Part shown: positions 52,128 to 60,308 of the stretch, piece by piece
Position numbering within the stretch: the stretch's first letter is position 1
How the letters are laid out: every line of letters starts with the position of its first letter
From: Sphaerimonospora thailandensis
GTDB lineage: Bacteria > Actinomycetota > Actinomycetes > Streptosporangiales > Streptosporangiaceae
Reading direction: 5' to 3'
Length of the DNA stretch: 64,000 nucleotides
NCBI RefSeq assembly: GCF_016863115.1
Contig: NZ_BOOG01000016.1
Location: 1-64,000, forward strand
Position numbers and translations under genes: made by a program
Notes under the pieces: model-generated
Databases searched by the model: none
What the model saw: the letters and a program-made list of their open reading frames with translations, nothing else
What the model was told of the DNA's origin: nothing

Positions 52128-53006
52128 ATGACGTCCACTCCAGACGGCGCCCCCGCCGCGGGGGAGAGCTCCGTACCCGCTGAAGGTGCTCCGGTCGCGG
52201 AAGCCGCCAAGCCGACGCGCAGGGCGCTGCCGCAGCCCGTCCTCGCGGCGCTGCTGGTGGTCGGCTCCTTCGGCGGGATCATCGCGGTCATGATCGGGAT
52301 GCTGGCCGTGCTGTCCCCGGCTGAGCCGGAGTCGCCCGGCGGTCGGGTGGACATCCAGGGCGCGGGCAACATCGCATATCTTCCGGCGACCGTCGGACCT
52401 GGTGGGCCGGACGCGCCGCTGACCGCGGCCGACCCGGCGGCGCCCCCGCCGGATCCCGCGCTTCAGCCGTTTCCTCCGCTCACGCTGACCCCGAAGACGG
52501 CCTCGGCGGCGACGTCGCGGCTGTCCGCGCTCAAGAGGGCGAAGGGCAGGCCGACCAGGATCAGGATCCCGTCGATCGGGGTGTCCGCCCCGATCGGTTC
52601 GATCGGCGTGGACAAGAAGGGTGAGATCGAGGCTCCGCCGCTGAGCAAGCCCAACCTCACCGGTTGGTACCGTTTCGGGCCCGCCCCCGGCGACCAGGGG
52701 CCGGCGGTCATCCTCGGTCACGTGAACACGCGACAAGGCGCCGCGGTGTTCAGCCGGCTGCGCGAGATCAAGCGCGGCAACAAGATCGCCGTATACCGCG
52801 CGGACGGCAAAACCGCCATTTTCACCGTGGACGGGGTCGAACAGGTCAGCAAGCTGAAATTTCCGACCAAGCGGGTGTACAGCAACACCGCCACGGCGTC
52901 ACTCCGCCTGGTCACGTGTGGCGGAGTGTTCAACGCCAAGGCGCATCACTACACCGACAACATCATCGTGTACGCCACGCTGACCTCGACCCGCGGCAAG
53001 AAGTGA
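52128..53006 (+). CDS. Class F sortase 1
   Basis: A 292-aa membrane-anchored transpeptidase. An N-terminal cytoplasmic segment, one helix (VLAALLVVGSFGGIIAVMIGMLAVL) and a Pro-rich linker lead to the sortase barrel (~150-292). Catalytic His is in VILGHVNTRQG, Cys in LRLVTCGGVF, and DNIIVYATL follows. The TCGG motif is typical of class F. ATG 52128 is chosen, 13 bp after its putative substrate gene. It would cleave the PKGGAQTG-type signal and link the protein to the wall or to another acceptor. Confidence 0.92.
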   Translation: MTSTPDGAPAAGESSVPAEGAPVAEAAKPTRRALPQPVLAALLVVGSFGGIIAVMIGMLAVLSPAEPESPGGRVDIQGAGNIAYLPATVGPGGPDAPLTAADPAAPPPDPALQPFPPLTLTPKTASAATSRLSALKRAKGRPTRIRIPSIGVSAPIGSIGVDKKGEIEAPPLSKPNLTGWYRFGPAPGDQGPAVILGHVNTRQGAAVFSRLREIKRGNKIAVYRADGKTAIFTVDGVEQVSKLKFPTKRVYSNTATASLRLVTCGGVFNAKAHHYTDNIIVYATLTSTRGKK

Positions 53007-53232
53007 CCCCGCGGTTCGAGAGGTCTTTCCGAGCACCATCGCCACGAACGCTGGACAAGATCAGGCCGGAGGGAAGTTGACTGGTAGATTACCCTCCTGT
53101 GGGGAGATCGTGACAATTTTACGACTTGTGCGGGCCCCGGCGCGGGTCCTGCGCGTGCCCGATTGAGGATTCTCTCTCCAAGAGAGTCCGAATCCTGAGA
53201 TCCTGGTGCGCCGGTTATTGGGGTGATTTGGG
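53007..53232. other. Intergenic region before the second surface-protein gene
   Basis: No gene is seen. It contains an interrupted hairpin: AGGATTC (53166-53172) can pair with GAATCCT about 20 nt later, and CTCTC with GAGAG inside it, just before the second substrate gene. It may be a terminator or leader structure. Confidence 0.45.
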
Positions 53233-54153
53233 ATGGGAGACAAGCCAGTGTTGAGGTCAGGGGCGCGGGGTCCTGTCGTCAGGAAGGCGGCCCTGGCCGG
53301 AGCGGTCGGCGCCGGCATCATCTTCTTCGGGCTGCCCGCCCTGGGCGCGCTGGCGCCGGCTCCCAAGACCGTGTCGTACGTATGCGTCCCCACGCCGTCG
53401 ATGGAGGTCCCGCCCTCGCCCGATCTGTCGGTCACGCTGGGCGGCCCCGCGAGCGCGACACCCTCCCAGGCGGTCACGCTGTCGTGGTCGAACTCCCAGT
53501 CAAACGATACGAACAAACAAATCAAGGCCGTTGCCGAGATTCCCACCACCGATCGCATCGTCATGATCGGTGAACTCGTCATCACGGGCCCCGCGGCCAA
53601 CGTGACGGCCACGGTCACGGCCACCAGCACCTACACGCCCCCGACGAAGATCGTCGCCGGTGCTCCCCTCCCGTTTCCGACGATCAGCGCGACGGTGACG
53701 CCCACGGTGGCCGGGACGCTCGTCGCGAAGGCCGAGAAGTTCACGCTTCAGGTCGTTTCGGCTGCCGCCGGCGGCGGTGGTGGTGTCATGTACATCTGCA
53801 CGATCGGGACCGCGGGGGCGAACATCGCCCCGGCGGAGGCCTCCGTCACCGTCACGCCCGCCGCGTCGAGTTCGTCCAGCCCGTCGCCCAGCCCATCTCC
53901 GAGCGCCACACCGAGCGCGACCCCGACACCCCGGCACACGAAAACCGTGTACGAGACGGTGACACTCGGCGCGTCACCGAAGCCGAAGAAGAAGGGCCAG
54001 GTGAATACGCCCGACGGCGGCGTGTCCACGGGCGGGGGTGGTGAGGCCGGCCCGGACGCGAGGGTCCTCATCCTCACCGGGGCGGGACTGATGCTGGCGG
54101 CGGCCGCCGGAGGACTCGTGCTGCGCACCCGCCGCCGGGCCGTACGGCAGTAG
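53233..54153 (+). CDS. Cell-surface protein 2 with atypical sorting signal
   Basis: A 306-aa exported protein. After a basic start and a hydrophobic helix (ALAGAVGAGIIFFGLPALGALA) comes an Ala/Thr/Val-rich beta domain beginning VSYVCVPTPS, echoing the VDLIYRCRDTP opening of surface protein 1. A second Cys in VMYICTIGTAG may form a disulfide. A Ser/Pro stalk (~215-240) leads to TPDGGVSTGGGG, a membrane helix (ILTGAGLMLAAAAGGLVL) and RTRRRAVRQ. The P-x-G-G-x-x-T-G motif matches that of surface protein 1. Sortase 2 begins 8 bp downstream. Confidence 0.82.
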   Translation: MGDKPVLRSGARGPVVRKAALAGAVGAGIIFFGLPALGALAPAPKTVSYVCVPTPSMEVPPSPDLSVTLGGPASATPSQAVTLSWSNSQSNDTNKQIKAVAEIPTTDRIVMIGELVITGPAANVTATVTATSTYTPPTKIVAGAPLPFPTISATVTPTVAGTLVAKAEKFTLQVVSAAAGGGGGVMYICTIGTAGANIAPAEASVTVTPAASSSSSPSPSPSPSATPSATPTPRHTKTVYETVTLGASPKPKKKGQVNTPDGGVSTGGGGEAGPDARVLILTGAGLMLAAAAGGLVLRTRRRAVRQ

Positions 54154-54161
54154 GGCAGCCC

Positions 54162-55121
54162 ATGGGCACGCCACCGCCTGGGCGCTATCCGCCGGATGGG
54201 TCCGGCGGGCCGTTCGGGCCGCACACAGGGGACGCCGGCGCCCAGGGCGTTCCCGGTGCTTTCGTGCCGCAGGGTTATCCCCAGCCGGTGTACGGTCAGC
54301 CGATCTTCCAGCCGGTCGTGTTGCACCAGCAGGTCCAGCCGCAGACTCGGCAGGATGCCGAGGCGCGGGCCGGGAGCGGCGTGGAGGGGATCGGCACCCA
54401 GGCGATCAGGGGTGTGCTCATCCTGGCCGCCGTCGTGGGCCTGGTGATCGTTCTCATCGGGGCCGGATTCATGATCATGTCGCCGGACCAGTACACCACG
54501 CCGGACCGTACGTCGCTGCAACGGCCGGGCGGCGTGAACCAGATGGCGGCCACCGTCGGCCCCGGGGGCCCCGGGAACCCACTGACGCAGGCCGATCCGA
54601 CCGCACCTCCGCCGCTCCCGTCCCTGCCCGCGGCTCCGCCGATGCAGCCCTCCTCGCCCAAGCGGCTGATCATTCCCAAGCTGGGCGTCAACGCGCCGAT
54701 CAGATCGGTCGGTACAGACAAGTCCGGCGCCATCGAAACTCCGCCGATCAACAATCACAACCTCGTCGGCTGGTATCGGGGCGGCCCGACGCCGGGCGAG
54801 GTCGGTCCGGCCATCATGCTCGGCCACAAGGACACCCGGACCCGCGGCGCGGTCTTCAGCAGGCTGCACGAGATGCAGTACGGCGACCAGATCGAGGTCG
54901 TTCGCATGGACGGCACCATCGCGGTCTTCACCGTGGGCGGCATCGAGCAGGCGGCCAAGCAGACGTTCCCGACCAGCCGGGTGTACGGCGATGCCAAGAA
55001 CGCGGAGCTCCGGCTGATCACCTGCGGGGGCACGTACAGCCATGCGACCGGCCATTACGTCGACAATGTCATCGTTTATGCCGTCATGACCGGAACCCGG
55101 CTCGCCAAGGCGGACTCCTGA
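54162..55121 (+). CDS. Class F sortase 2
   Basis: A 319-aa membrane-anchored sortase. A long Pro/Gly/Gln-rich cytoplasmic N-terminus (~1-75) precedes one helix (VLILAAVVGLVIVLIGAGFMI), then a linker sharing the motif ATVGPGGPGNPLTQADPTAP with sortase 1, and the barrel with His in IMLGHKDTRTRG, Cys in LRLITCGGTYS and YVDNVIVYAVM. It lies 8 bp after the second substrate gene. The shared linker and paired arrangement suggest the two modules arose by duplication. Confidence 0.92.
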   Translation: MGTPPPGRYPPDGSGGPFGPHTGDAGAQGVPGAFVPQGYPQPVYGQPIFQPVVLHQQVQPQTRQDAEARAGSGVEGIGTQAIRGVLILAAVVGLVIVLIGAGFMIMSPDQYTTPDRTSLQRPGGVNQMAATVGPGGPGNPLTQADPTAPPPLPSLPAAPPMQPSSPKRLIIPKLGVNAPIRSVGTDKSGAIETPPINNHNLVGWYRGGPTPGEVGPAIMLGHKDTRTRGAVFSRLHEMQYGDQIEVVRMDGTIAVFTVGGIEQAAKQTFPTSRVYGDAKNAELRLITCGGTYSHATGHYVDNVIVYAVMTGTRLAKADS

Positions 55122-55210
55122 ACGTCGTGAGTGCGCGCAGGTCCGCGGAACGGCTCGTGTATCGCGCCGGGTGAGGCTATCGTCTCAACAAGCGATCAAG
55201 AGGAGGGGCT

Positions 55211-56092
55211 GTGGGCTGGTTCTCCGATCTCCTGCTGCCCGGCCGGCTGCGCACCGGACCGACGGTGCTGCTGTCCACCCGGCCGGACCCGAAGGCGCTG
55301 CTGGCCATCGCGCGACTCGCCGACCCCGAGGCGGTCTTCGACGGCGACGACATCCTCGCGGGCAGTTCCCGGATTCTCGCGGCCATCGAGTTGACCGGCG
55401 CGATCCTGGCCAAGCTCGGCCTGCAGGGCGAGGAGCGCCTCTGGGCATGCCGGGTCACCGCGGAGGGGCCGCTGCCGGTGGACTTCTTCGACAAGAGCCT
55501 CGCCGAGGGCATCGCGTTCCGCCTGGGCGGCTGGTCCCTGTGCCAGGGGGAGCCGACCGATCCGACAGAGAGCGAGCGGCGCGACCCCGTCGTCTACCTG
55601 CCCGCCGCGCCCTCACCCGAGGAGACCATCGAGATCCTCCGCGAGCTCGTCAGCCCGGTCGAGTCGCTGGACGTCGACCGGTGGCCGGACGGCGAGCTGG
55701 TCGACGGCATCGTCCGCGTGCCGATGGGGCAGGGTGCGATCACGGACGTCTACGTGGGAGCCGACACGGTTGTCACCATCGAGGAAGGCCGTGGGATCCC
55801 CCCGGCCGCCCGGGTCCGCTGGCCGTACCTCACCGAGATCGTGATCGCGAAGATCTCCCCGCTCGCTTCCCCGGACGCGAACGAGCCCACGGGCGCCGTG
55901 GACGATGGGTCCGACGCCGAAACACGGGACGACGGTGAGGTCCAAGGCGGGATTCCAGCCGACGAACAGGCGTTGGCGACCCGAGCGGAGGTGGCGCTGG
56001 CACTGGCGCAGCGGCTGCGGGGCATCGCCGCCGACGAGGGCGGTTTCCAACTCGTCGAGCCGGCGGACATCCTCCCCGGCCGCCACACCTGA
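55211..56092 (+). CDS. Hypothetical protein
   Basis: A 293-aa cytosolic acidic protein from GTG 55211 with GAGGAGGGG immediately upstream. It starts GWFSDLLLPGRLRTGPTVLL and contains LELTGAILAKLGLQ-like and LGGWSLCQGEPTDPTESERRD segments, the VDRWPDGELVDGIVRVPMGQ stretch, and a C-terminal helix ATRAEVALALAQRLRGIAAD. I recognise no domain. It is conserved-looking in structure but has no informative neighbours. Confidence 0.6.
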   Translation: MGWFSDLLLPGRLRTGPTVLLSTRPDPKALLAIARLADPEAVFDGDDILAGSSRILAAIELTGAILAKLGLQGEERLWACRVTAEGPLPVDFFDKSLAEGIAFRLGGWSLCQGEPTDPTESERRDPVVYLPAAPSPEETIEILRELVSPVESLDVDRWPDGELVDGIVRVPMGQGAITDVYVGADTVVTIEEGRGIPPAARVRWPYLTEIVIAKISPLASPDANEPTGAVDDGSDAETRDDGEVQGGIPADEQALATRAEVALALAQRLRGIAADEGGFQLVEPADILPGRHT

Positions 56093-56182
56093 ACTTCCGG
56101 CGGTGATCCCCCCACCCCCAGATTGTGATCTTGCAAAAACTGTCAGACATGCCCCCTGACCTGCGCAAACTCCTGCAATGTT

Positions 56183-56201
56183 CTTGCAGAAACTCGCACG
56201 C
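56183..56201. repeat. Intergenic repeat copy B (CTTGCAGAARCTCGCACRC)
   Basis: Reads CTTGCAGAAACTCGCACGC; compare copy A near 49143-49163. The same intergenic region has TGATCTTGCA twice (about 56125 and 56230). Confidence 0.6.
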
Positions 56202-56296
56202 ATACCTCCTGACCTCGCATTATGTCGCCTATGATCTTGCATTGGATCATCGGGGTGTGGTCCATGTGCCGGACAAGCGTTCTGATGTAGCCTCTC

Positions 56297-56323
56297 AAGT
56301 AACCGAACATTGCTCGGTTGCTT
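56297..56323. promoter_or_regulatory. Inverted repeat AACCGA-N7-TCGGTT upstream of thiolase
   Basis: AACCGA (56301-56306) and TCGGTT (56314-56319) form a palindrome that extends imperfectly outward (AAGT / GCTTT). It is 17 bp before the thiolase start, downstream of a possible -10 TAGCCT (56288-56293), so a repressor there would block transcription. Confidence 0.55.
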
Positions 56324-56335
56324 TGGAGGACTTCT

Positions 56336-57481
56336 GTGGCAGAGGCGTACATCGTCGGCGCGGTCCGCAGCCCCGTCGGCAAGAAGAAGGGCGGGCTGTC
56401 CACGGTCCACCCGACCGACCTGGCCGCGCACACTCTCGCGGCCCTCGTCGAACGCACCGGCGTGGATCCCGCTGCGGTCGATGACGTGATCATGGGCTGT
56501 GTCATGCAGTTCGGCCCGCAGTCGATGGACATCGCACGCAACGCCTGGCTCAGCGCGGGCCTCCCGGAGAGCGTGGCGGGCGTCACGATCGACCGGCAGT
56601 GCGGGTCCTCGCAGCAGGCCGTCCACTTCGCCGCCCAGGGCGTGATGTCCGGCACGCAGGACCTGGTGGTGGCCGCCGGCGTCGAGTCGATGTCCATCGT
56701 CCCCATGGGGTCGAGCATCACGGCCGCGCTGGAGAAGGGCATGCCCTTCCCGTTCGGCGAGAAGTGGGTCGAGCGGTACGGCAACCAGGAGATCTCCCAG
56801 TTTCGCGGTGCGGAGCTGATGTGCGAGAAGTGGGATCTGCGGCGCGACGAGTTGGAGCGCTACGCCTACGAGAGCCACCAGCGGGCCGCCAAGGCCGTCG
56901 CCAACGGCTACTTCAGGGACCAGATCGCGCCGGTGGGCGGCGTAGAGGACGACGAGGGTCCCCGGCCGGACACCACGCTGGAGAAGATGGCCGCCCTCAA
57001 GACCCTGCGTGAGGGCGGGCGGATCACGGCGGCCACCTCGTCGCAGATCTCGGACGGCTCGGGCGCGGTGCTCGTCGCCTCCGAGCGGGCGGTACGCGAG
57101 CACGGCCTGACGCCACGCGCCCGGATCGTCACGTTGTCGCTCGTCGGAGGCGATCCCGTCTACATGCTGACCGCGCCCATTCCTGCGACGCGCAGGGCGC
57201 TGGAGCGGGCCGGTCTCGGCATCGAGGACATCGACGTCATCGAGATCAACGAGGCGTTCGCGCCGGTGCCGCTCGCCTGGCTGCGCGAGATCGGCGCCGA
57301 CCCCGCGAAGACCAACCCGAACGGCGGCGCGATCGCCCTGGGCCACCCCCTCGGGGGCACGGGCGCGATCCTGATGACCAAGCTGCTGCACGAGCTGGAG
57401 CGCACCGGCGGGCGGTACGGCCTGCAGACCATGTGCGAGGGCGGCGGCCAGGCCAACGTCACGATCATCGAACGACTCTGA
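56336..57481 (+). CDS. Acetyl-CoA acetyltransferase (thiolase)
   Basis: A 381-aa thiolase. The acyl-accepting Cys is in TIDRQCGSSQQAVHFAAQGV, the catalytic His in GGAIALGHPLGGTGAI, the proton-shuttle Cys in TMCEGGGQANVTIIERL, and NEAFAPVPLAWLREIG is the conserved loop. It cleaves 3-ketoacyl-CoA or makes acetoacetyl-CoA. GTG 56336 has TTGGAGGA 6-9 nt upstream. Together with the acyl-CoA dehydrogenases in the window it supports beta-oxidation, with separate control from the inverted repeat upstream. Confidence 0.95.
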   Translation: MAEAYIVGAVRSPVGKKKGGLSTVHPTDLAAHTLAALVERTGVDPAAVDDVIMGCVMQFGPQSMDIARNAWLSAGLPESVAGVTIDRQCGSSQQAVHFAAQGVMSGTQDLVVAAGVESMSIVPMGSSITAALEKGMPFPFGEKWVERYGNQEISQFRGAELMCEKWDLRRDELERYAYESHQRAAKAVANGYFRDQIAPVGGVEDDEGPRPDTTLEKMAALKTLREGGRITAATSSQISDGSGAVLVASERAVREHGLTPRARIVTLSLVGGDPVYMLTAPIPATRRALERAGLGIEDIDVIEINEAFAPVPLAWLREIGADPAKTNPNGGAIALGHPLGGTGAILMTKLLHELERTGGRYGLQTMCEGGGQANVTIIERL

Positions 57482-57497
57482 TCTCCGTACGGCTCCG

Positions 57498-57522
57498 AGG
57501 GCACCCCGCGCCGGGGTGCCCT
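57498..57522 (+). terminator. Hairpin downstream of thiolase
   Basis: An 11-bp stem (AGGGCACCCCG with CGGGGTGCCCT) and a 3-nt loop lie 17 bp after the thiolase stop, ending in TTC. Confidence 0.8.
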
Positions 57523-57586
57523 TCGCCCCGGGCTCCGCTGGGTTACGCTGAACCGTGACTCGTGGAATCCGGGTGAAGGAGGCGGG

Positions 57587-58186
57587 ATGAGCGTCGCTTA
57601 CGACGATCGTGAGCACTCCTATAATCACGGACCGTACATGATCGCCGACCTGGATCGAATGCCCAGGGATGCTCGGTATGAGCTCGTCAACGGATGGATC
57701 GTCATGTCGCCCTGGCCCAGCATTCGCCACGACCACGCGGTTCGGAACCTGCGGATGCAGCTGGAAGCGGCGGTCACACGAGCCGGCGCGGATCTCTACG
57801 TGAATGGTCCTGTCGACGTGTTCACGTCCACCGGGATACGCGTGCCCGATGTCGCGGTGATCGACGGCAAGGCGGCTCGGCGGGCCATCGAGCGAGACGA
57901 TCGGGCCTATCAGGGAGCGGACCTGCTCCTTGTGGTCGAGGTCGTATCCCGAGAGAGCGGCAGCGAGCGCACCGACAGATACGAGAAGCCCAGCGAGTAC
58001 GCCGCAGCGGGGATCGGCCAGTACTGGGTGGTGGACCTGGAGCCTAAGCCGAACATCACGGTCTGGACGCTGGTGCCCGGTCATGGCGTCTATCGGCGGG
58101 CCGAGCGAGTCTTCGCCGGGGACCTGCTGGAGGTCCGCGCTCCGGTCGAGCTCACGATCGATCCGGCGGTGCTCGTCTCGGTCTGA
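57587..58186 (+). CDS. Uma2 family endonuclease-like protein
   Basis: A 199-aa PD-(D/E)XK-fold protein of the Uma2/DUF820 family, abundant in actinomycetes and cyanobacteria. The core reads ARYELVNGWIVMSPWPSIRH, then VDVFTSTGIRVPDVAVIDGK, LLLVVEVVSRESGSERTDRYEK and YAAAGIGQYWVVDLEP. The acidic residues of RVPDVAV and VVEVVS and the Lys in RYEK form the nuclease site. AGGAGG precedes the ATG. The cellular role is unknown; nuclease activity is inferred from fold. Confidence 0.9.
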   Translation: MSVAYDDREHSYNHGPYMIADLDRMPRDARYELVNGWIVMSPWPSIRHDHAVRNLRMQLEAAVTRAGADLYVNGPVDVFTSTGIRVPDVAVIDGKAARRAIERDDRAYQGADLLLVVEVVSRESGSERTDRYEKPSEYAAAGIGQYWVVDLEPKPNITVWTLVPGHGVYRRAERVFAGDLLEVRAPVELTIDPAVLVSV

Positions 58187-58219
58187 GGTCGGCTCCTCGG
58201 CCCCTGGCGGGAACGGCCG

Positions 58220-58254
58220 GTCCGGGCCTCTCTCGATCGACAAGAGGCCCGGAC
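58220..58254. terminator. Bidirectional hairpin between Uma2 and acyl-CoA dehydrogenase genes
   Basis: A perfect 12-bp stem (GTCCGGGCCTCT at 58220-58231 with 58243-58254) and an 11-nt loop lie between convergent genes. Confidence 0.8.
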
Positions 58255-58273
58255 AGGCCAGGGATCGATCGAA

Positions 58274-60151
58274 CTACCTGACGTGCCGATGCACGTCCTC
58301 GAAATCCGACGGCCCGGGTCGCGACTGGGCGATCCAGGGACCGTCCAGTGAGGGGTCGAGGACGCCCTCCTCCAGGAACGCGTACCGGCCGTCGAGGACC
58401 AGGCGGGCCAGCCGTACGTCACGGGAGTCGGTGTTCTCCCACAGCCGGTCGAACAGCGCCTCGGCACGCAGGCGCGCCTGATGACAGAAGGTGTCGGCCA
58501 GTTCGTACGGCCTGCGCCCGTACTCGACGGCGTCCTCCTGGGCCTGGACGCACACGGCGGTCATGGCGAACAACTCGGCGCCGATGTCCACGATCCGGGA
58601 GAGGAAGCCCTGCTTGTGCTCCAGCCGTCCCTGCCAGCGTGACATGCCGTAAAACGTGGACCTGGCGAGCCTGCGGCTGGTGCGCTCGACGTAGCGCAGG
58701 TGATGGGCGAGCGCGCCGAACTCGGCGTAGGAATTCGGCAACTGCCCTGCCCCGGCGACCAGGCTCGGCAGCCATCTGGCGTAGAAGCCGCCCGCTTTGG
58801 CGGCCGCCCGCCCCTTCGCCTTGAGATCGGCCTTCGGGTTGATGAGTTCCCCGGCGACCGACAGGTGGGCGTCCACGGCCTCGCGGGCGATGAGCAGATG
58901 CATGATCTCGGTCGAGCCCTCGAAGATGCGGTTGATCCGCAGGTCGCGCAGCATCTGCTCGGCGGGCACGCCGCGCTCACCGCGAGCGCGCAGGGACTCG
59001 GCCGTCTCGTAGCCGCGCCCGCCCCTGATCTGGACGAGCTCGTCGGTGGCCTGCCAGGCCAGCTCCGATCCGTACAGCTTCGCCAGGGCCGCCTCGATGC
59101 GAATGTCGTTGCGCTCGTCGTCGGCGAGGCGGCTGACGAGGTTGACGACGGCTTCGAGGGCGTAGGCCGTGCCGGCGATGAAGGCGATCTTGCGAGCCAC
59201 CGCCTCGTGCTCGCCGAGGCGGCGCCCCCACTGGACCCGTTCCCCGCACCACTCGCGGGCGATCTTGGTGGCCCACTTGGCGGCGCCCGCGCAGGTGGCG
59301 GGCAGTGAGAGGCGCCCGGTGTTCAGCGTGGTCAGGGCGATCTTCAGGCCCTGGCCCTCGCGGCCGATGAGGTTCTCCGCCGGGACACGGACCTGATGGA
59401 AGCGGGTGACGCCGTTCTCGATGCCGCGCAGGCCCATGAACGAGTTGCGGCGCTCGACCGTGATCCCGGGGCTGTCGGCCTCCACCACGAACGCCGAGAT
59501 CCTGGCGCCGGTGCGGGCCATCACCACCAGCAGGTCGGCCACGACGCCGTTGGTGGTCCACAGCTTGACGCCGTCGATGACGTACGAGTCCCCGTCGCGG
59601 ACCGCGGTCGTGGCCAGTCGCGCGGGGTCGGACCCCACATCGGGCTCGGTCAGGAGAAACGCGGAAATTTCCCCACTCGCGCACCGGGGGAGGAAACGCT
59701 CCTTCTGCTCAGGCGTACCGAACAGCCGCAGCGGCTGGGGAACCCCGATGGACTGGTGCGCCGACAGCAGCGCGCTCAGCGCCGGGCAGTATGACGCGGT
59801 GAGCTGCAGAGCCCGGCAGTAGTAGAGGTGGGCCAGGCCGAGCCCGCCGTACTCCTCCTCGATGGTCATCCCGAACGCGCCGATCGAGGCCAGGCCCTTG
59901 ACCACCTCGTCGGGGATGACGGCCGTGCGCTCGATCTGCGGCGGATCGACCTTTTCCTGCAGAAACCGTCGCAGCGTCCGCAGGAAGGCGTCCCCCTTTT
60001 TGATCTCTTCTTCCGGCAGTTTCGGCGCGGGGTGCACGAGGTCGAGCCGGAAGTCCCCGAGGAACAGTTGCCTGCCGAAGCTCGGCCGGGTCCATTCCGT
60101 CTCACGTGCCTGCTCGGCGACTTCTCGTGCGGTGGCGTAGTCGGTGGTCAT
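58274..60151 (-). CDS. Acyl-CoA dehydrogenase with long C-terminal extension
   Basis: A 625-aa flavoenzyme. The usual dehydrogenase core (~1-420) includes GAFGMTIEEEYGGLGLAHLY, AFLLTEPDVGSDPARLATTA, YVIDGVKLWTTNGVVADLLVV and IRGGRGYETAESLR with the catalytic-loop region EGSTEIMHLLIAREAVD. About 180 extra helical residues follow (AEFGALAHHLRYVERTSRRLARSTFYGMS), an arrangement like VLCAD/ACAD9-type enzymes, which suits long-chain substrates. ATG 60151 has GAGGAGG upstream. It is convergent with the Uma2 gene. Confidence 0.92.
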   Translation of the reverse strand: MTTDYATAREVAEQARETEWTRPSFGRQLFLGDFRLDLVHPAPKLPEEEIKKGDAFLRTLRRFLQEKVDPPQIERTAVIPDEVVKGLASIGAFGMTIEEEYGGLGLAHLYYCRALQLTASYCPALSALLSAHQSIGVPQPLRLFGTPEQKERFLPRCASGEISAFLLTEPDVGSDPARLATTAVRDGDSYVIDGVKLWTTNGVVADLLVVMARTGARISAFVVEADSPGITVERRNSFMGLRGIENGVTRFHQVRVPAENLIGREGQGLKIALTTLNTGRLSLPATCAGAAKWATKIAREWCGERVQWGRRLGEHEAVARKIAFIAGTAYALEAVVNLVSRLADDERNDIRIEAALAKLYGSELAWQATDELVQIRGGRGYETAESLRARGERGVPAEQMLRDLRINRIFEGSTEIMHLLIAREAVDAHLSVAGELINPKADLKAKGRAAAKAGGFYARWLPSLVAGAGQLPNSYAEFGALAHHLRYVERTSRRLARSTFYGMSRWQGRLEHKQGFLSRIVDIGAELFAMTAVCVQAQEDAVEYGRRPYELADTFCHQARLRAEALFDRLWENTDSRDVRLARLVLDGRYAFLEEGVLDPSLDGPWIAQSRPGPSDFEDVHRHVR

Positions 60152-60308
60152 CGCGGCCTCCTCAGGCAGTGGACCTCCCGCCGCGTCCCGGGATCCGCGG
60201 GACGCGTCCCATAACGGGATACCTACCCACCAGTAGCCTGATAAGCGCTGTCGATGTGAATGCTCGCCCGATACCAACCGCGTGGACTGCGTTTATTGGG
60301 GATTGTGC

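Noticed and set aside
53748-55055. A 435-codon minus-strand frame opposite sortase 2 and its substrate
   Set aside because: Same reasoning; the plus-strand genes carry signal, stalk, sorting signal and sortase active-site motifs.
55613-58243. An 876-codon minus-strand frame opposite the hypothetical, thiolase and Uma2 genes
   Set aside because: The sense genes have complete catalytic motifs and ribosome sites; the antisense product is His/Arg/Asp-rich with no motif, as expected from third-position GC bias.
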